Below, one piece after another: positions 1 to 7,522 of a stretch of 29,183 nt of DNA. The position numbers and the translations under genes were made by a program. The notes beneath the pieces were generated by a model. The model saw only the letters and a program-made list of their open reading frames with translations, was not told where the DNA came from and searched no databases. The stretch lies in assembly GCA_050945135.1 (NCBI GenBank), contig JBMNSJ010000026.1:1-29183 (forward strand), written 5' to 3'. Origin of the DNA: WRIS01 sp050945135. Lineage in GTDB: Bacteria > Actinomycetota > Coriobacteriia > Coriobacteriales > Eggerthellaceae. The stretch's first letter is position 1. Each line of letters starts with the position of its first letter.

Positions 1-1311
1 GACCCCATAGCTCGCTTGGCTACAGACCTCCTGCAATCCAAGCGATCGCAGCTTAGAAACTAACATTTTGGTTGGTACAGAAAATGGGGGCAGGCCAAAT
101 CTTCTTCTCTTCAGCAAGCCCACAAACTCATTACTCTCTTTTTCGGGAAGAGCCTCAGAATCTCTCAGCAAAACCAGAACGTCATACACGTAGTCAATAA
201 GCCCTCTTTCCGCATAATCTGTGTAATAGAGCTCGAAGAATTTCTCTTCTTCTCCTCGTTTTCCAGGTTTTAGATAATACTCAGCTCGTGCAGAGACATT
301 GTCGTATTCCTGCATGTAAAACGCAGTCAATTCTTCTGCAGCGCTAGTCAATTCCTGTTTGCTCACACTATTTTCTTGAGCTGAAGAAAGGAGTGAGCAT
401 CGTTTGTCGATTGAGGCGAGTTCATAGAGAGGATAGCGTTCGTGAGCGATTCTTACAGCAGTTAATAATGCAATCTCGACCGCAGTCCTTGCATCAGTAA
501 AAGCTCTCAGCTTTGCAAACTCAAGCATCTTATCGAGTTCGCGCTCACACATATTTTGACATATTCCAAAAACAATGAGCTTGTTACGCAAACCTCTTGT
601 TGTTACTTCTTCTTCTCGAGATATCGGATACAAAAGATTCCGAACAGAAACAGGGAGTTTGCCATTTACATACATTTCATGGATTGAAGACTCATCAAGA
701 TAAAGCAGTAGAAAACGAATGAGCTCCTTCGAGGGTATAATCCATCGCTCATTTGCCGAAAACATATCTCTATGATTATCAAACCACTCTTTAGCATCAG
801 AGCTGCGGAATACTAGATTAAAGCTCTCAGATAGCTCATGTATTGCCCGAGCTCTTCTCTCGTGAATCGGCTCGTCTTTCGCGATACCAAATTGCGTTAA
901 GTAGGTATGGTATTGATTAACGAGATCCGAAGCATCGCTTGCCTGATAAAGCGTATATTTCGCCACAAGATCGAAAGGGTTTTTTGCATACAGTGGCATA
1001 TAATTGTTTTCTAAAAGGAAAGCATCGAGCTCATCCTCCCGCATCACAAGAGCCATTCCAATCTCTTTTAGACGCTCTTTTCCTTTGGGCAGAGCCGAAC
1101 CAGAAAGCCATTTTCTTGCAATGGTGTGACTTACCCCACATCGTCTCGCAAATTCACTAACACTAAGCCCGCAAGTATCAAGACGTGTCTTGAGGTCATG
1201 GCCAAAATCATAAGGAGGGCTTTGTTCGAGCGCGCGACAGATGCGCACAAGATCATCGCTTAGAATGATTTTTTTGATTTCGATTGAATCTGCGCTTCGG
1301 GTGCCTACCAT
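1..1311 (-). CDS. HTH (XRE-like) protein of unknown function, C-terminus cut by window edge
   Basis: An open frame runs on the minus strand from near 1317 to base 1 without a stop, giving 437 codons from the ATG at 1311; the gene continues beyond the left edge. Two ATGs are in frame (1317 and 1311). The inner one is preferred because AAGGA lies 5 bases before it. Residues about 48-77 form a clear helix-turn-helix (SVSEFARRCGVSHTIARKW), as in XRE/Cro-type DNA-binding domains. The remaining 360 residues are charged and look alpha-helical, with no signal peptide, membrane segment or catalytic motif that I recognise. It could be a regulator with a large sensor domain or the DNA-binding part of a two-component module. 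It is transcribed away from the oxo-acid operon terminator, so it is a separate unit. The reading frame is secure; the function is unknown. Confidence 0.75.
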   Translation of the reverse strand, partial: MVGTRSADSIEIKKIILSDDLVRICRALEQSPPYDFGHDLKTRLDTCGLSVSEFARRCGVSHTIARKWLSGSALPKGKERLKEIGMALVMREDELDAFLLENNYMPLYAKNPFDLVAKYTLYQASDASDLVNQYHTYLTQFGIAKDEPIHERRARAIHELSESFNLVFRSSDAKEWFDNHRDMFSANERWIIPSKELIRFLLLYLDESSIHEMYVNGKLPVSVRNLLYPISREEEVTTRGLRNKLIVFGICQNMCERELDKMLEFAKLRAFTDARTAVEIALLTAVRIAHERYPLYELASIDKRCSLLSSAQENSVSKQELTSAAEELTAFYMQEYDNVSARAEYYLKPGKRGEEEKFFELYYTDYAERGLIDYVYDVLVLLRDSEALPEKESNEFVGLLKRRRFGLPPFSVPTKMLVSKLRSLGLQEVCSQASYGV

Positions 1312-1338
1312 AAACATCCTTGCCTCGCCAGCAAAATC

Positions 1339-1344
1339 ATTATA
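1339..1344 (-). promoter_or_regulatory. Candidate -10 box for the HTH gene
   Basis: The minus strand reads TATAAT here, 28 bases before the preferred ATG at 1311. No good -35 hexamer is visible at 16-18 bases upstream, so this is a perfect -10 without its partner. Confidence 0.35.
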
Positions 1345-1429
1345 CTCGCCTGGCACCCATACGTCCCTATCAAAGCAGTTTTTATTCTCTTCCCTATTCT
1401 CGCGCTTACTATAAATGTAAACCCTTTCA

Positions 1430-1464
1430 TATAAAAACAGTCCACCTAAAGAAGTGGACTGTTT
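1430..1464 (-). terminator. Intrinsic terminator of the oxo-acid oxidoreductase operon
   Basis: A perfect 11-bp stem pairs 1435-1445 with 1454-1464 around an 8-base loop. Read on the minus strand, the stem ends in a T-rich run (TTTTTAT). It lies about 38 bases after the stop of the acyl-CoA synthetase at 1502, which places the end of the minus-strand operon here. Confidence 0.85.
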
Positions 1465-1501
1465 GAAAGTTCGAACGCTTACAAAAAACTAAGTGATAGC
1501 T

Positions 1502-3175
1502 TTAATCCTCTATACCATCGGTATTTCGAATAAGCTTTCTCTTAATTTTGCCTCCGATAGTCTTTGGGAGCTCTTCAACAAACTCGACGATTCGGGGATA
1601 TTTATAGGGAGCTGTTGTTTTCTTAACGTGCTCTTGCAACTCTTTGACCAGTTCGTCACTCGGTTCCCAGTTACGCGCAAGCACAATGGTAGCCTTAACT
1701 ACTTTACCTCGCACGGGGTCGGGAGCTGCGGTTACGGCGCACTCAATAACAGCATCGTGCTCAACGAGTGCACTTTCTACCTCGAAAGGCCCGATGCGAT
1801 ATCCACTGCACTTGATAACATCATCGTCGCGGCCGACAAAGAAGTAATAGCCATCGCTGTCGCGCCACGCCATATCATGGAGGTTATAGTACTCGCCACC
1901 TACAGCCTCTTTGGTGCGCGCGTCGTCTCGGTAATAGCCCACAAACAATCCTGGAGGGTACTTCTCCTTAAGCCCCGTAACGCATATTGCACCCTCTTCG
2001 CCATCCTCAACAGCGACTCCGTCTTCATCGAGAAGTTTTATTCCAAGAAGCGGCGAAGGTTTACCCATCGAACCTGGTCTTGGCTCTACCCAGGGAAACG
2101 TTGCTAAAAGAACAGGGCCTTCACTTTGCCCAAAACCTTCACGAATCTTTTTGCCCGTTAATCGCTCCCACGCTAAAGTAACCTCTGCATTAAGGGGTTC
2201 ACCGGCGGTAGCAAAATTCTCAACCGAGCTCAAATCGTATGACGACACATCTTCTTGAAGCATAAAGCGATACATAGTGGGCGGAGCGCAGAAGGTAGTA
2301 AGCCTATAATCTTGAATTTTCTGAAGGAGTTTAGTAGGAACAAACTCTTCCATATCGTAGGCAAATACTGTTGCCCCTGCTATCCACTGACCATAAATCT
2401 TTCCCCAGCCAAACTTTGCCCAGCCACTATCAGAAACACTCATGTGCAACTTGTTTTCCTGAACCTGCTGCCAATACTTTGCGGTAATAATATGACCTAA
2501 AGGATGAGCAAAATTGTGCTCAACCGCTTTCGCGAGCCCTGTTGTACCGCTTGTAAAATACATCAACATGATGTCTTTACTATCGACAGCCTGCTCTCCT
2601 GTTGGCCTCGTCCAGCTTTCGCTAGCATCTTCGATAATCTCATCAAAAGAATGCCACGTATCACGTGTGCCTGCGACAATAACGCGCTCTTTTACGGTAT
2701 CAATTTCTTTCATGGCTTGCTCGGTTTGCGAGCACACATACTCATCATTGATGCAGACAATCATCTTAATATCAGCGCTGGTGGAGCGGTAAACAATATC
2801 TTTTGTAGTGAGCTGTAAAGAAGAAGGAACGATTGTTGCTCCAATCTTGCACAAGGCGAGCGCACAAACCCAGTACTCCCACCTACGACGCAAAATTACA
2901 AGAACCTTATCGCCCTTACCAATACCTAAGTTCACAAAAGCATTAGCAGTTTTATTGGAAAGACGAGAAAGCTCTGCAAAACTGAATGACTTTTCTTGCC
3001 CGTGATCGTCACACCATAAGAGAGCTTGCTTATTTATATCGTGATCTGCCCACGCATCAACCACGTCATAGGCAAAGTTAAAATCCTTCGGTACATTTAT
3101 CTCGAAGTTCTCGTAGTAATCCTCATACGAATCAAACTCAATCCGCGGGCAATATTTTCGTAAAATGTAGTCCAC
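1502..3175 (-). CDS. AMP-forming acyl-CoA synthetase (ligase 1)
   Basis: A 557-residue member of the ANL adenylate-forming family, close in layout to acetyl/medium-chain acyl-CoA synthetases: acid + ATP + CoA gives acyl-CoA + AMP + PPi, via an acyl-adenylate, in the cytosol. The ATP-binding P-loop YFTSGTTGLAK is at 206-216, EGFGQSE (A5) at 346-352, the hinge region GRDDDVIKCSGYRIG at 448-462, and the catalytic lysine of the C-terminal lid is probably K543 in PKTIGGKIKR. The usual TGD before the ribose-binding Asp reads LHD (D434), which is unusual. The start is GTG at 3175, with TAGGA 7 bases upstream overlapping the stop of the preceding regulator gene, so it is the last gene of the operon. 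A second synthetase with a different insert lies at 8202-9968. The substrate cannot be fixed from sequence; branched-chain or aryl acids fit the context. Confidence 0.9.
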   Translation of the reverse strand: MDYILRKYCPRIEFDSYEDYYENFEINVPKDFNFAYDVVDAWADHDINKQALLWCDDHGQEKSFSFAELSRLSNKTANAFVNLGIGKGDKVLVILRRRWEYWVCALALCKIGATIVPSSLQLTTKDIVYRSTSADIKMIVCINDEYVCSQTEQAMKEIDTVKERVIVAGTRDTWHSFDEIIEDASESWTRPTGEQAVDSKDIMLMYFTSGTTGLAKAVEHNFAHPLGHIITAKYWQQVQENKLHMSVSDSGWAKFGWGKIYGQWIAGATVFAYDMEEFVPTKLLQKIQDYRLTTFCAPPTMYRFMLQEDVSSYDLSSVENFATAGEPLNAEVTLAWERLTGKKIREGFGQSEGPVLLATFPWVEPRPGSMGKPSPLLGIKLLDEDGVAVEDGEEGAICVTGLKEKYPPGLFVGYYRDDARTKEAVGGEYYNLHDMAWRDSDGYYFFVGRDDDVIKCSGYRIGPFEVESALVEHDAVIECAVTAAPDPVRGKVVKATIVLARNWEPSDELVKELQEHVKKTTAPYKYPRIVEFVEELPKTIGGKIKRKLIRNTDGIED

Positions 3176-3184
3176 TGATTTTTC

Positions 3185-3736
3185 CTATTCTGCAATAATC
3201 GTAACAAATTTGGCGGGTGTATCGCTTGCGCAACGCTGCCCATGTGGGATGCTTGGATTGAAGTACATGCTATCCCCTTCGTTGAGAACAAACTCGTTAT
3301 CTCCCCAGGTTAAAGCAATCGATCCTTCAAGCACAATATTGAACTCCTGACCGGTATGCGTAACAAGCTTTGCCGGCTCGTCGCTTGGATTAAGAGCAAC
3401 CAACAAAGGCTGCATTATCTTGCCGCTATAGCGCCAAGCGAGATCTTCATAGTAATAGCCAGGATAGCGATCTACCTCGCGACCTTGTCCTGCACGCACG
3501 ACATGATAGGTATTAAGCTTTGCCGCAGTGCCTGTTAGTATCTCGGTGAATTCCACACCAAATTTATGTGCAAGATGATAGATTGCCGAAATCGGAACAT
3601 CGGCTCCTGTTTCTTCCCAGTTTATATAGGTCTCCAAAGGAACTTCAAGCTCGATTGCCATTTCTTCACGCGTCACATCGCAAGCCTCGCGAAGTCCTTT
3701 GATGCGCAAGCCAATCTCTTTAAATTCGGTAACCAT
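3185..3736 (-). CDS. XRE-cupin transcriptional regulator 1
   Basis: A 183-residue protein with an N-terminal XRE/Cro helix-turn-helix (about residues 8-64) and a C-terminal cupin_2 barrel (about 110-182). The cupin keeps HTGQE (H127, E131) and a later His (H165), consistent with a metal or small-ligand site. Proteins of this build usually repress or activate a neighbouring operon in response to a metabolite. It sits inside the operon, after the gamma subunit (gap 12 bases, with the SD AAAGGAG in the gap) and 9 bases before acyl-CoA synthetase 1. It is a paralogue of the regulator at 7523-8107: the two share the RIK-LR start, the ILTG/LLTG end of the HTH domain and the HTGQE motif. The ligand is unknown. 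Confidence 0.9.
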   Translation of the reverse strand: MVTEFKEIGLRIKGLREACDVTREEMAIELEVPLETYINWEETGADVPISAIYHLAHKFGVEFTEILTGTAAKLNTYHVVRAGQGREVDRYPGYYYEDLAWRYSGKIMQPLLVALNPSDEPAKLVTHTGQEFNIVLEGSIALTWGDNEFVLNEGDSMYFNPSIPHGQRCASDTPAKFVTIIAE

Positions 3737-3748
3737 AGCTTTGCTCCT

Positions 3749-4288
3749 TTATGCTTGCATTCCTTGCAAAAGCGCTTCCTTATTTGCTGCAACCATTGCT
3801 TGCTTACGGGCAGGAACACATTTTTCTACCGCTGCCAGCAAGGACTCCTTTTCACAACACTTCGTCTCTGAAAAGAGCTTTCCAGTCAAAATTACATTAG
3901 CCATACCCTTTAAGGTGCTGTCTTGCTCGCCCATTCCAGTAGCTGGAACCTCAAAGACAGTAACGCCTTCAATTTCGGGGACATCTTTGACCATGGTTGA
4001 ATCAACAATCGCCATACCACCTTTTTTGATGCTGTCTTTGAATTTATCAAAGGAAGGCTGGTTGAGCGCAATCAAAACATCAGGGTTAAGAACGAGAGGA
4101 GACCCAACAGGCTCATCTGACAAACAAACGCTTACATTTGCAGTACCGCCACGCATTTCTGGTCCGTATGAAGGAAACCATGATACTTCGCGCTCTTCAA
4201 AAAGGCCTGCATATGCAACCAATTTACCAGCAAAAAGAGCTCCCTGTCCGCCAAATCCTGCGAAGAGTAAATCCAAATTTTTAAACAT
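3749..4288 (-). CDS. 2-oxoacid:ferredoxin oxidoreductase, gamma subunit
   Basis: A 179-residue protein of the pyruvate/2-oxoacid:acceptor oxidoreductase gamma domain family (PorG/KorC type). The family's glycine-rich opening is seen as AGFGGQG (10-16), followed by SYGPEMRGG (40-48), which is typical of these subunits. It forms the complex with the alpha, beta and ferredoxin subunits encoded just upstream and carries no cofactor motif of its own. Its ATG directly follows the stop codon of the beta subunit, and the SD GGGAGG lies within the end of that gene, so translation is probably coupled. The length is normal for a separate gamma subunit. Confidence 0.93.
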   Translation of the reverse strand: MFKNLDLLFAGFGGQGALFAGKLVAYAGLFEEREVSWFPSYGPEMRGGTANVSVCLSDEPVGSPLVLNPDVLIALNQPSFDKFKDSIKKGGMAIVDSTMVKDVPEIEGVTVFEVPATGMGEQDSTLKGMANVILTGKLFSETKCCEKESLLAAVEKCVPARKQAMVAANKEALLQGMQA

Positions 4289-5116
4289 TTACTTGCCTCC
4301 CTTTTCAGCATTAGTGCGCTCTGCTCGCTTTGCTTCGGCAGCTTCAAGAGCAGACGCGAAACCCTCTGCCTTGACATCTTTATATACCCCAAGCGGATAC
4401 TCAGGCAACATATTCTCGCGCATCCATTCGAAGGAATCCTGAGGACTTAAACCCCAGTTTGTGGGACAGGTTGAAACAACCTCGATCAAGGTATATCCGA
4501 CGCCATCGAGTTGATATTGGAATGCCTTTTTAATAGCCTTCTTGGCCTTACGGACACTTTTCGGACTATCGACCGTTACACGCTCAACATAAGCCACACC
4601 CTCGAGCGGAGCAAGCATTTCGCTGATATGAATCGGAAAACCTGTAGCGCTTACATCACGACCATAGGGTGAAGTTTGAGTCACCTGGCTTGGAAGACTC
4701 GTGGGCGCCATCTGGCCACCCGTCATGCCATAAATCGCGTTGTTGATGAAAACCACCGTGATGTTTTCGCCTCGAGCTGCAGCGTGAACAGTTTCAGCCA
4801 TGCCGATTGAAGCAAGATCGCCGTCTCCCTGATAGGAAAATACCACCTTATCAGGATGTACGCGCTTAACAGCTGTTGCAACTGCAGGAGCACGACCGTG
4901 TGCCGCCTGAATAACATCAGTAGCAAAGTGGTTATATGAAGTAACGGCGCAACCGACGGGTATAACACCGACCGTATCGCCATCCACATCAAGCTCTACA
5001 AGGCTTTCTGCAACCAATCGGTGCACGATGCCGTGTGCACAGCCGGGGCAAAAAGAAAAAATGTTTGGCTCTATCGCGCGGGGTCTTTCAAAAACTATCT
5101 TATTTTCAGTAGCCAT
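4289..5116 (-). CDS. 2-oxoacid:ferredoxin oxidoreductase, beta (TPP-binding) subunit
   Basis: A 275-residue thiamine-diphosphate-binding subunit. FCPGCAHG (C23, C26) marks the conserved start of KorB/VorA-type beta subunits, and QGDGD (96-100) followed about 25 residues later by INN is the Mg/TPP motif. It carries the catalytic site for decarboxylation of 2-oxo acids to acyl-CoA, or the reverse carboxylation. The cysteines expected for a [4Fe-4S] cluster in this family are at least partly visible (C23, C26, C56). It lies between the alpha and gamma genes with a 5-base gap to alpha and none to gamma, as expected for equal production of the parts of one complex. The exact oxo acid cannot be read from sequence. 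Confidence 0.93.
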   Translation of the reverse strand: MATENKIVFERPRAIEPNIFSFCPGCAHGIVHRLVAESLVELDVDGDTVGVIPVGCAVTSYNHFATDVIQAAHGRAPAVATAVKRVHPDKVVFSYQGDGDLASIGMAETVHAAARGENITVVFINNAIYGMTGGQMAPTSLPSQVTQTSPYGRDVSATGFPIHISEMLAPLEGVAYVERVTVDSPKSVRKAKKAIKKAFQYQLDGVGYTLIEVVSTCPTNWGLSPQDSFEWMRENMLPEYPLGVYKDVKAEGFASALEAAEAKRAERTNAEKGGK

Positions 5117-5121
5117 ATTCT

Positions 5122-6183
5122 TTATGCACCTACCTTTTCGAGTAATCCCTCGATGTGCAAAAGCACCTCATCAGGAGTTGGAATATTTCCGCCGGTGCGA
5201 CCAAAGTGTTCTATTGGAGTATCGTTACCAAGAGTAAGACGAATATCATCAATCATCTGGCCCATATTCATTTCAACACTCAAGTATCCCTTGGCATTAA
5301 CGCACTCGTCAAAAGCCTTAACGGGGAAAGGCCACAAAGTGATCGGACGCAGTAATCCCACTTTTAATCCCTTTTCACGCGCTGCCATAATCGCAGAGCG
5401 AGAAACGCGGGCGCTTGCACCATAAGCCACAACAACGACTTCAGCATCCTCAACCATAAAGGATTCCCAACGCTGCTCATTTTCTTTGATTACTTCATAG
5501 CGTTTAAAACGCTCAACAACAAGATCTTCTAACTCATCAGCTGTCAAATACAGAGAGTTTGCAATATTGTGCTTACGCTGATTTTTATGTCCAACAGTAG
5601 CCCAAGGTTTCTCGGGTAGCTCTGTTTTGTGCTCAGGAAGCTCTACGGGCTCCATCATTTGCCCTAGCAAGCCATCTGCAATAATCATTACGGGCGTACG
5701 GTATTCATCTGCTGCATCAAAGGCACGATACGCATAATCAGCCATCTCTTGAACTGTTGAAGGAGCATATACGATAACACGCAAGTCTCCGTGACCGAGT
5801 GCGCGCGTTGCCTGCCAGTAATCAGACTGAGAAGGCTGAATACTTCCTAGCCCCGGGCCTCCTCGCTGCACATTGACAATAACACCCGGCAAATCTGCTC
5901 CAGCCATGTAAGAAATTCCTTCAGTCTTGAGCGAGATTCCAGGAGACGATGAAGAGGTCATGACGCGTGCGCCAGCTGCAGAAGCCCCATATACCATGTT
6001 GATTGCAGAAACTTCACTTTCTGCCTGCAGGAAACATCCATCGATTTTAGGCATCATCTTCGACATATAAGCCGATAGTTCAGTCTGGGGGGTGATTGGA
6101 TATCCAAAGAAATAACGGCAACCAGCGCGAATCGCACTTTCTGCCATCGCTTCGTTACCTTTCATTAATACTTTCTCAGCCAT
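5122..6183 (-). CDS. vorB: 2-oxoacid:ferredoxin oxidoreductase, alpha subunit (VorB-like)
   Basis: A 353-residue alpha subunit. It opens with a motif typical of VorB proteins (KVLMKGNEAMAESAIRAG) followed by GYPITPQTE (27-35) in the pyrimidine-binding domain, and later has RGGPGLGSIQPSQSD. These features are closest, from memory, to 3-methyl-2-oxobutanoate (branched-chain 2-oxo acid) oxidoreductase subunit VorB; related KorA/IorA-type subunits act on 2-oxoglutarate or indolepyruvate. It pairs with the beta subunit and receives electrons via the small ferredoxin encoded 3 bases upstream. The SD AGAGAGG lies within the last codons of the ferredoxin gene. Substrate assignment to branched-chain acids is likely but not proven. 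Confidence 0.9.
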   Translation of the reverse strand: MAEKVLMKGNEAMAESAIRAGCRYFFGYPITPQTELSAYMSKMMPKIDGCFLQAESEVSAINMVYGASAAGARVMTSSSSPGISLKTEGISYMAGADLPGVIVNVQRGGPGLGSIQPSQSDYWQATRALGHGDLRVIVYAPSTVQEMADYAYRAFDAADEYRTPVMIIADGLLGQMMEPVELPEHKTELPEKPWATVGHKNQRKHNIANSLYLTADELEDLVVERFKRYEVIKENEQRWESFMVEDAEVVVVAYGASARVSRSAIMAAREKGLKVGLLRPITLWPFPVKAFDECVNAKGYLSVEMNMGQMIDDIRLTLGNDTPIEHFGRTGGNIPTPDEVLLHIEGLLEKVGA

Positions 6184-6186
6184 AAC

Positions 6187-6393
6187 TTACCTCTCTACCG
6201 TAATAGCGATATCTGGGCACATTACTGCACAGTTCATGCATCCGGTACACTTCGACTCGTCTATAAGGATTGCCGGATGGTATCCCTTCTCGGTAATCCG
6301 ATCCTGGTCCAACGCAACAACATCTGTTGGACAGGCGTCCACGCAAAGACCGCAGCCCTTGCAGTAGTAATCATTAACTATGATTCGTGGCAT
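6187..6393 (-). CDS. 2[4Fe-4S] ferredoxin subunit (delta) of the oxidoreductase
   Basis: A 68-residue bacterial-type ferredoxin with two clusters: C11-C14-C17-C21 (CKGCGLCVDACP) and C49-C52-C55-C59 (CTGCMNCAVMCP). An upstream in-frame start would add 25 residues with no family support; the ATG at 6393 is chosen because AGAGAGG lies 8 bases upstream and the protein then begins MPRIIV, as in delta subunits. It passes electrons between the catalytic dimer and soluble ferredoxin. It precedes the alpha gene by 3 bases. Confidence 0.92.
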   Translation of the reverse strand: MPRIIVNDYYCKGCGLCVDACPTDVVALDQDRITEKGYHPAILIDESKCTGCMNCAVMCPDIAITVER

Positions 6394-6476
6394 AAACGCT
6401 ACCTCTCTCGTCCTATAAGGTATTTGTAACATGTGATCATACGAAGTTTTGGTTGACGTGTGAGTCAATCAGATTC

Positions 6477-7241
6477 CTACTCCCACGGAGTACGAACATA
6501 TACTTGCACAATATAAGGTTTTTGCAAGTCAGCTCTCGACAAAACCACCGAACTTTTCGGTTCATAACACGATTTTTCTTGTGCGCTTTGGCAAGAACCA
6601 TCAAAAATGCTTTCTGGCACACTTGTCGCAAGAAGCGGAAGTCCGGTTTTTTCTGCACACCCCTTGGCAAAGTCTTGAGATTTTTTGATAGTTTCGAGTG
6701 TGGTTTCCTGCTTCAAGTGAGAGTTGTTGATTATTCCATCTGCTTTTATGTGAGATTTTTCTTCTATCTCGACAAGCATCTCTGCCGCCTCTTCGGGAGT
6801 TTGCGTAAGATTCCTATAAGCATTTACGAGATATAGGCTAAGGTGAGGCAAATTGTTGATTGTTTCGGAATAACGCCCAAGAGCTGTTGAGCCAACATCA
6901 TCGCCACCGATATCAAGAATCACGAGATGATTTTCGTCTGCAGAGGACAAAGCAGGTCCTATTGCCCCAGAAAGACTCGGGACATCCAGCGTACTTCGAG
7001 CAAAATTTGGTTCAATAGTTCGAATTCCAGCAGCATTGAGTTGCTCTACATAATCACTTGAGCGAAAGTAAGGATTTACCACATCAAGGTCTATGAGGGT
7101 AACCTCTTTCCCTTCTTTTCTTGCATCGAATGCCAGATTTAAAGAGAAGTTCGTTTTTCCTACACCATAATGACCGATTACAAGTGTGATGGGGGCAAGC
7201 GAGAAGGGTATCTTCGCGTAGTTACTTTGTTGCGTATTCAT
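6477..7241 (-). CDS. P-loop NTPase of the ParA/SIMIBI type in the oxidoreductase operon
   Basis: A 254-residue ATP/GTPase. GHYGVGKT (23-30) is the Walker A motif, DLDVVNPYFRSSD (51-63) resembles the switch I segment of SIMIBI proteins, and LVILDIGGDDVGS (106-118) is Walker B. It has no Lys at the start of the P-loop of the deviant ParA kind. Its job is unknown; possible roles are assembly or maturation of the iron-sulfur/TPP complex, or regulation. It is the first gene of the operon, 83 bases ahead of the ferredoxin gene, so co-transcription is likely. Genes of this kind are often annotated as ParA-family or CobQ-like; that label is not a function. The start ATG is at 7241, with AGAGGA upstream. 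Confidence 0.8.
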   Translation of the reverse strand: MNTQQSNYAKIPFSLAPITLVIGHYGVGKTNFSLNLAFDARKEGKEVTLIDLDVVNPYFRSSDYVEQLNAAGIRTIEPNFARSTLDVPSLSGAIGPALSSADENHLVILDIGGDDVGSTALGRYSETINNLPHLSLYLVNAYRNLTQTPEEAAEMLVEIEEKSHIKADGIINNSHLKQETTLETIKKSQDFAKGCAEKTGLPLLATSVPESIFDGSCQSAQEKSCYEPKSSVVLSRADLQKPYIVQVYVRTPWE

Positions 7242-7286
7242 ATATTGATATTCCTCTACCTAAAAGACTTACTTTGTTTCACGGCA

Positions 7287-7295
7287 ATTCTATCA
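7287..7295 (-). promoter_or_regulatory. Candidate extended -10 promoter of the oxidoreductase operon
   Basis: The minus strand reads TGATAGAAT, an extended -10 (TG plus one base plus TAGAAT), about 46 bases before the NTPase start at 7241. No convincing -35 is seen 17 bases upstream, as is allowed for extended -10 promoters. This is the only good candidate in the divergent gap. Confidence 0.4.
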
Positions 7296-7388
7296 TGGAG
7301 AAGTAGGACGGGACGGTTATGACAATGCCTGTCTTCATACATCCCCCCATCGATAAAGCATGCCAGTTTTTACCCTCTCGTTCTCTTG

Positions 7389-7505
7389 AAACTAGTTTTG
7401 TTTTACAATCCTGTGCTGTAGGGTTCATAGCGTAGGTGTGGTAATGATATCTGTGCTATGTTCTTAACAGGTTTGAAATAAAAAAGCATGATTATCAAAA
7501 CTAGT
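7389..7505. promoter_or_regulatory. Candidate regulator operator pair (CAAAACTAGT motif)
   Basis: The divergent gap contains the perfect 10-base palindrome AAACTAGTTT at 7389-7398. A 10-base inverted copy of its flanked half, CAAAACTAGT, is at 7496-7505, just before the SD AAGGAGG of the second XRE-cupin gene. The shorter direct repeat CTGTGCT is at 7411-7417 and 7451-7457. A TACAAT that could serve as a -10 lies at 7404-7409. This arrangement fits autoregulation by one or both XRE-cupin proteins. It is inference from repeats only. Confidence 0.4.
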
Positions 7506-7522
7506 GAAGGAGGTTGTTGTTC

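Noticed and set aside
1493..2107. Long plus-strand open frame (204 codons) opposite ligase 1
   Set aside because: It lies fully antisense to a conserved enzyme with intact motifs; no SD and no recognisable protein pattern.
3699..4442. 247-codon plus-strand frame opposite the gamma and beta subunit genes
   Set aside because: Antisense to well-conserved subunits, rich in Ser and Pro as expected for a shadow frame, no SD.
7242..7522. tRNA or small RNA gene in the divergent gap
   Set aside because: No cloverleaf or terminator found; repeats are better explained as regulator sites.
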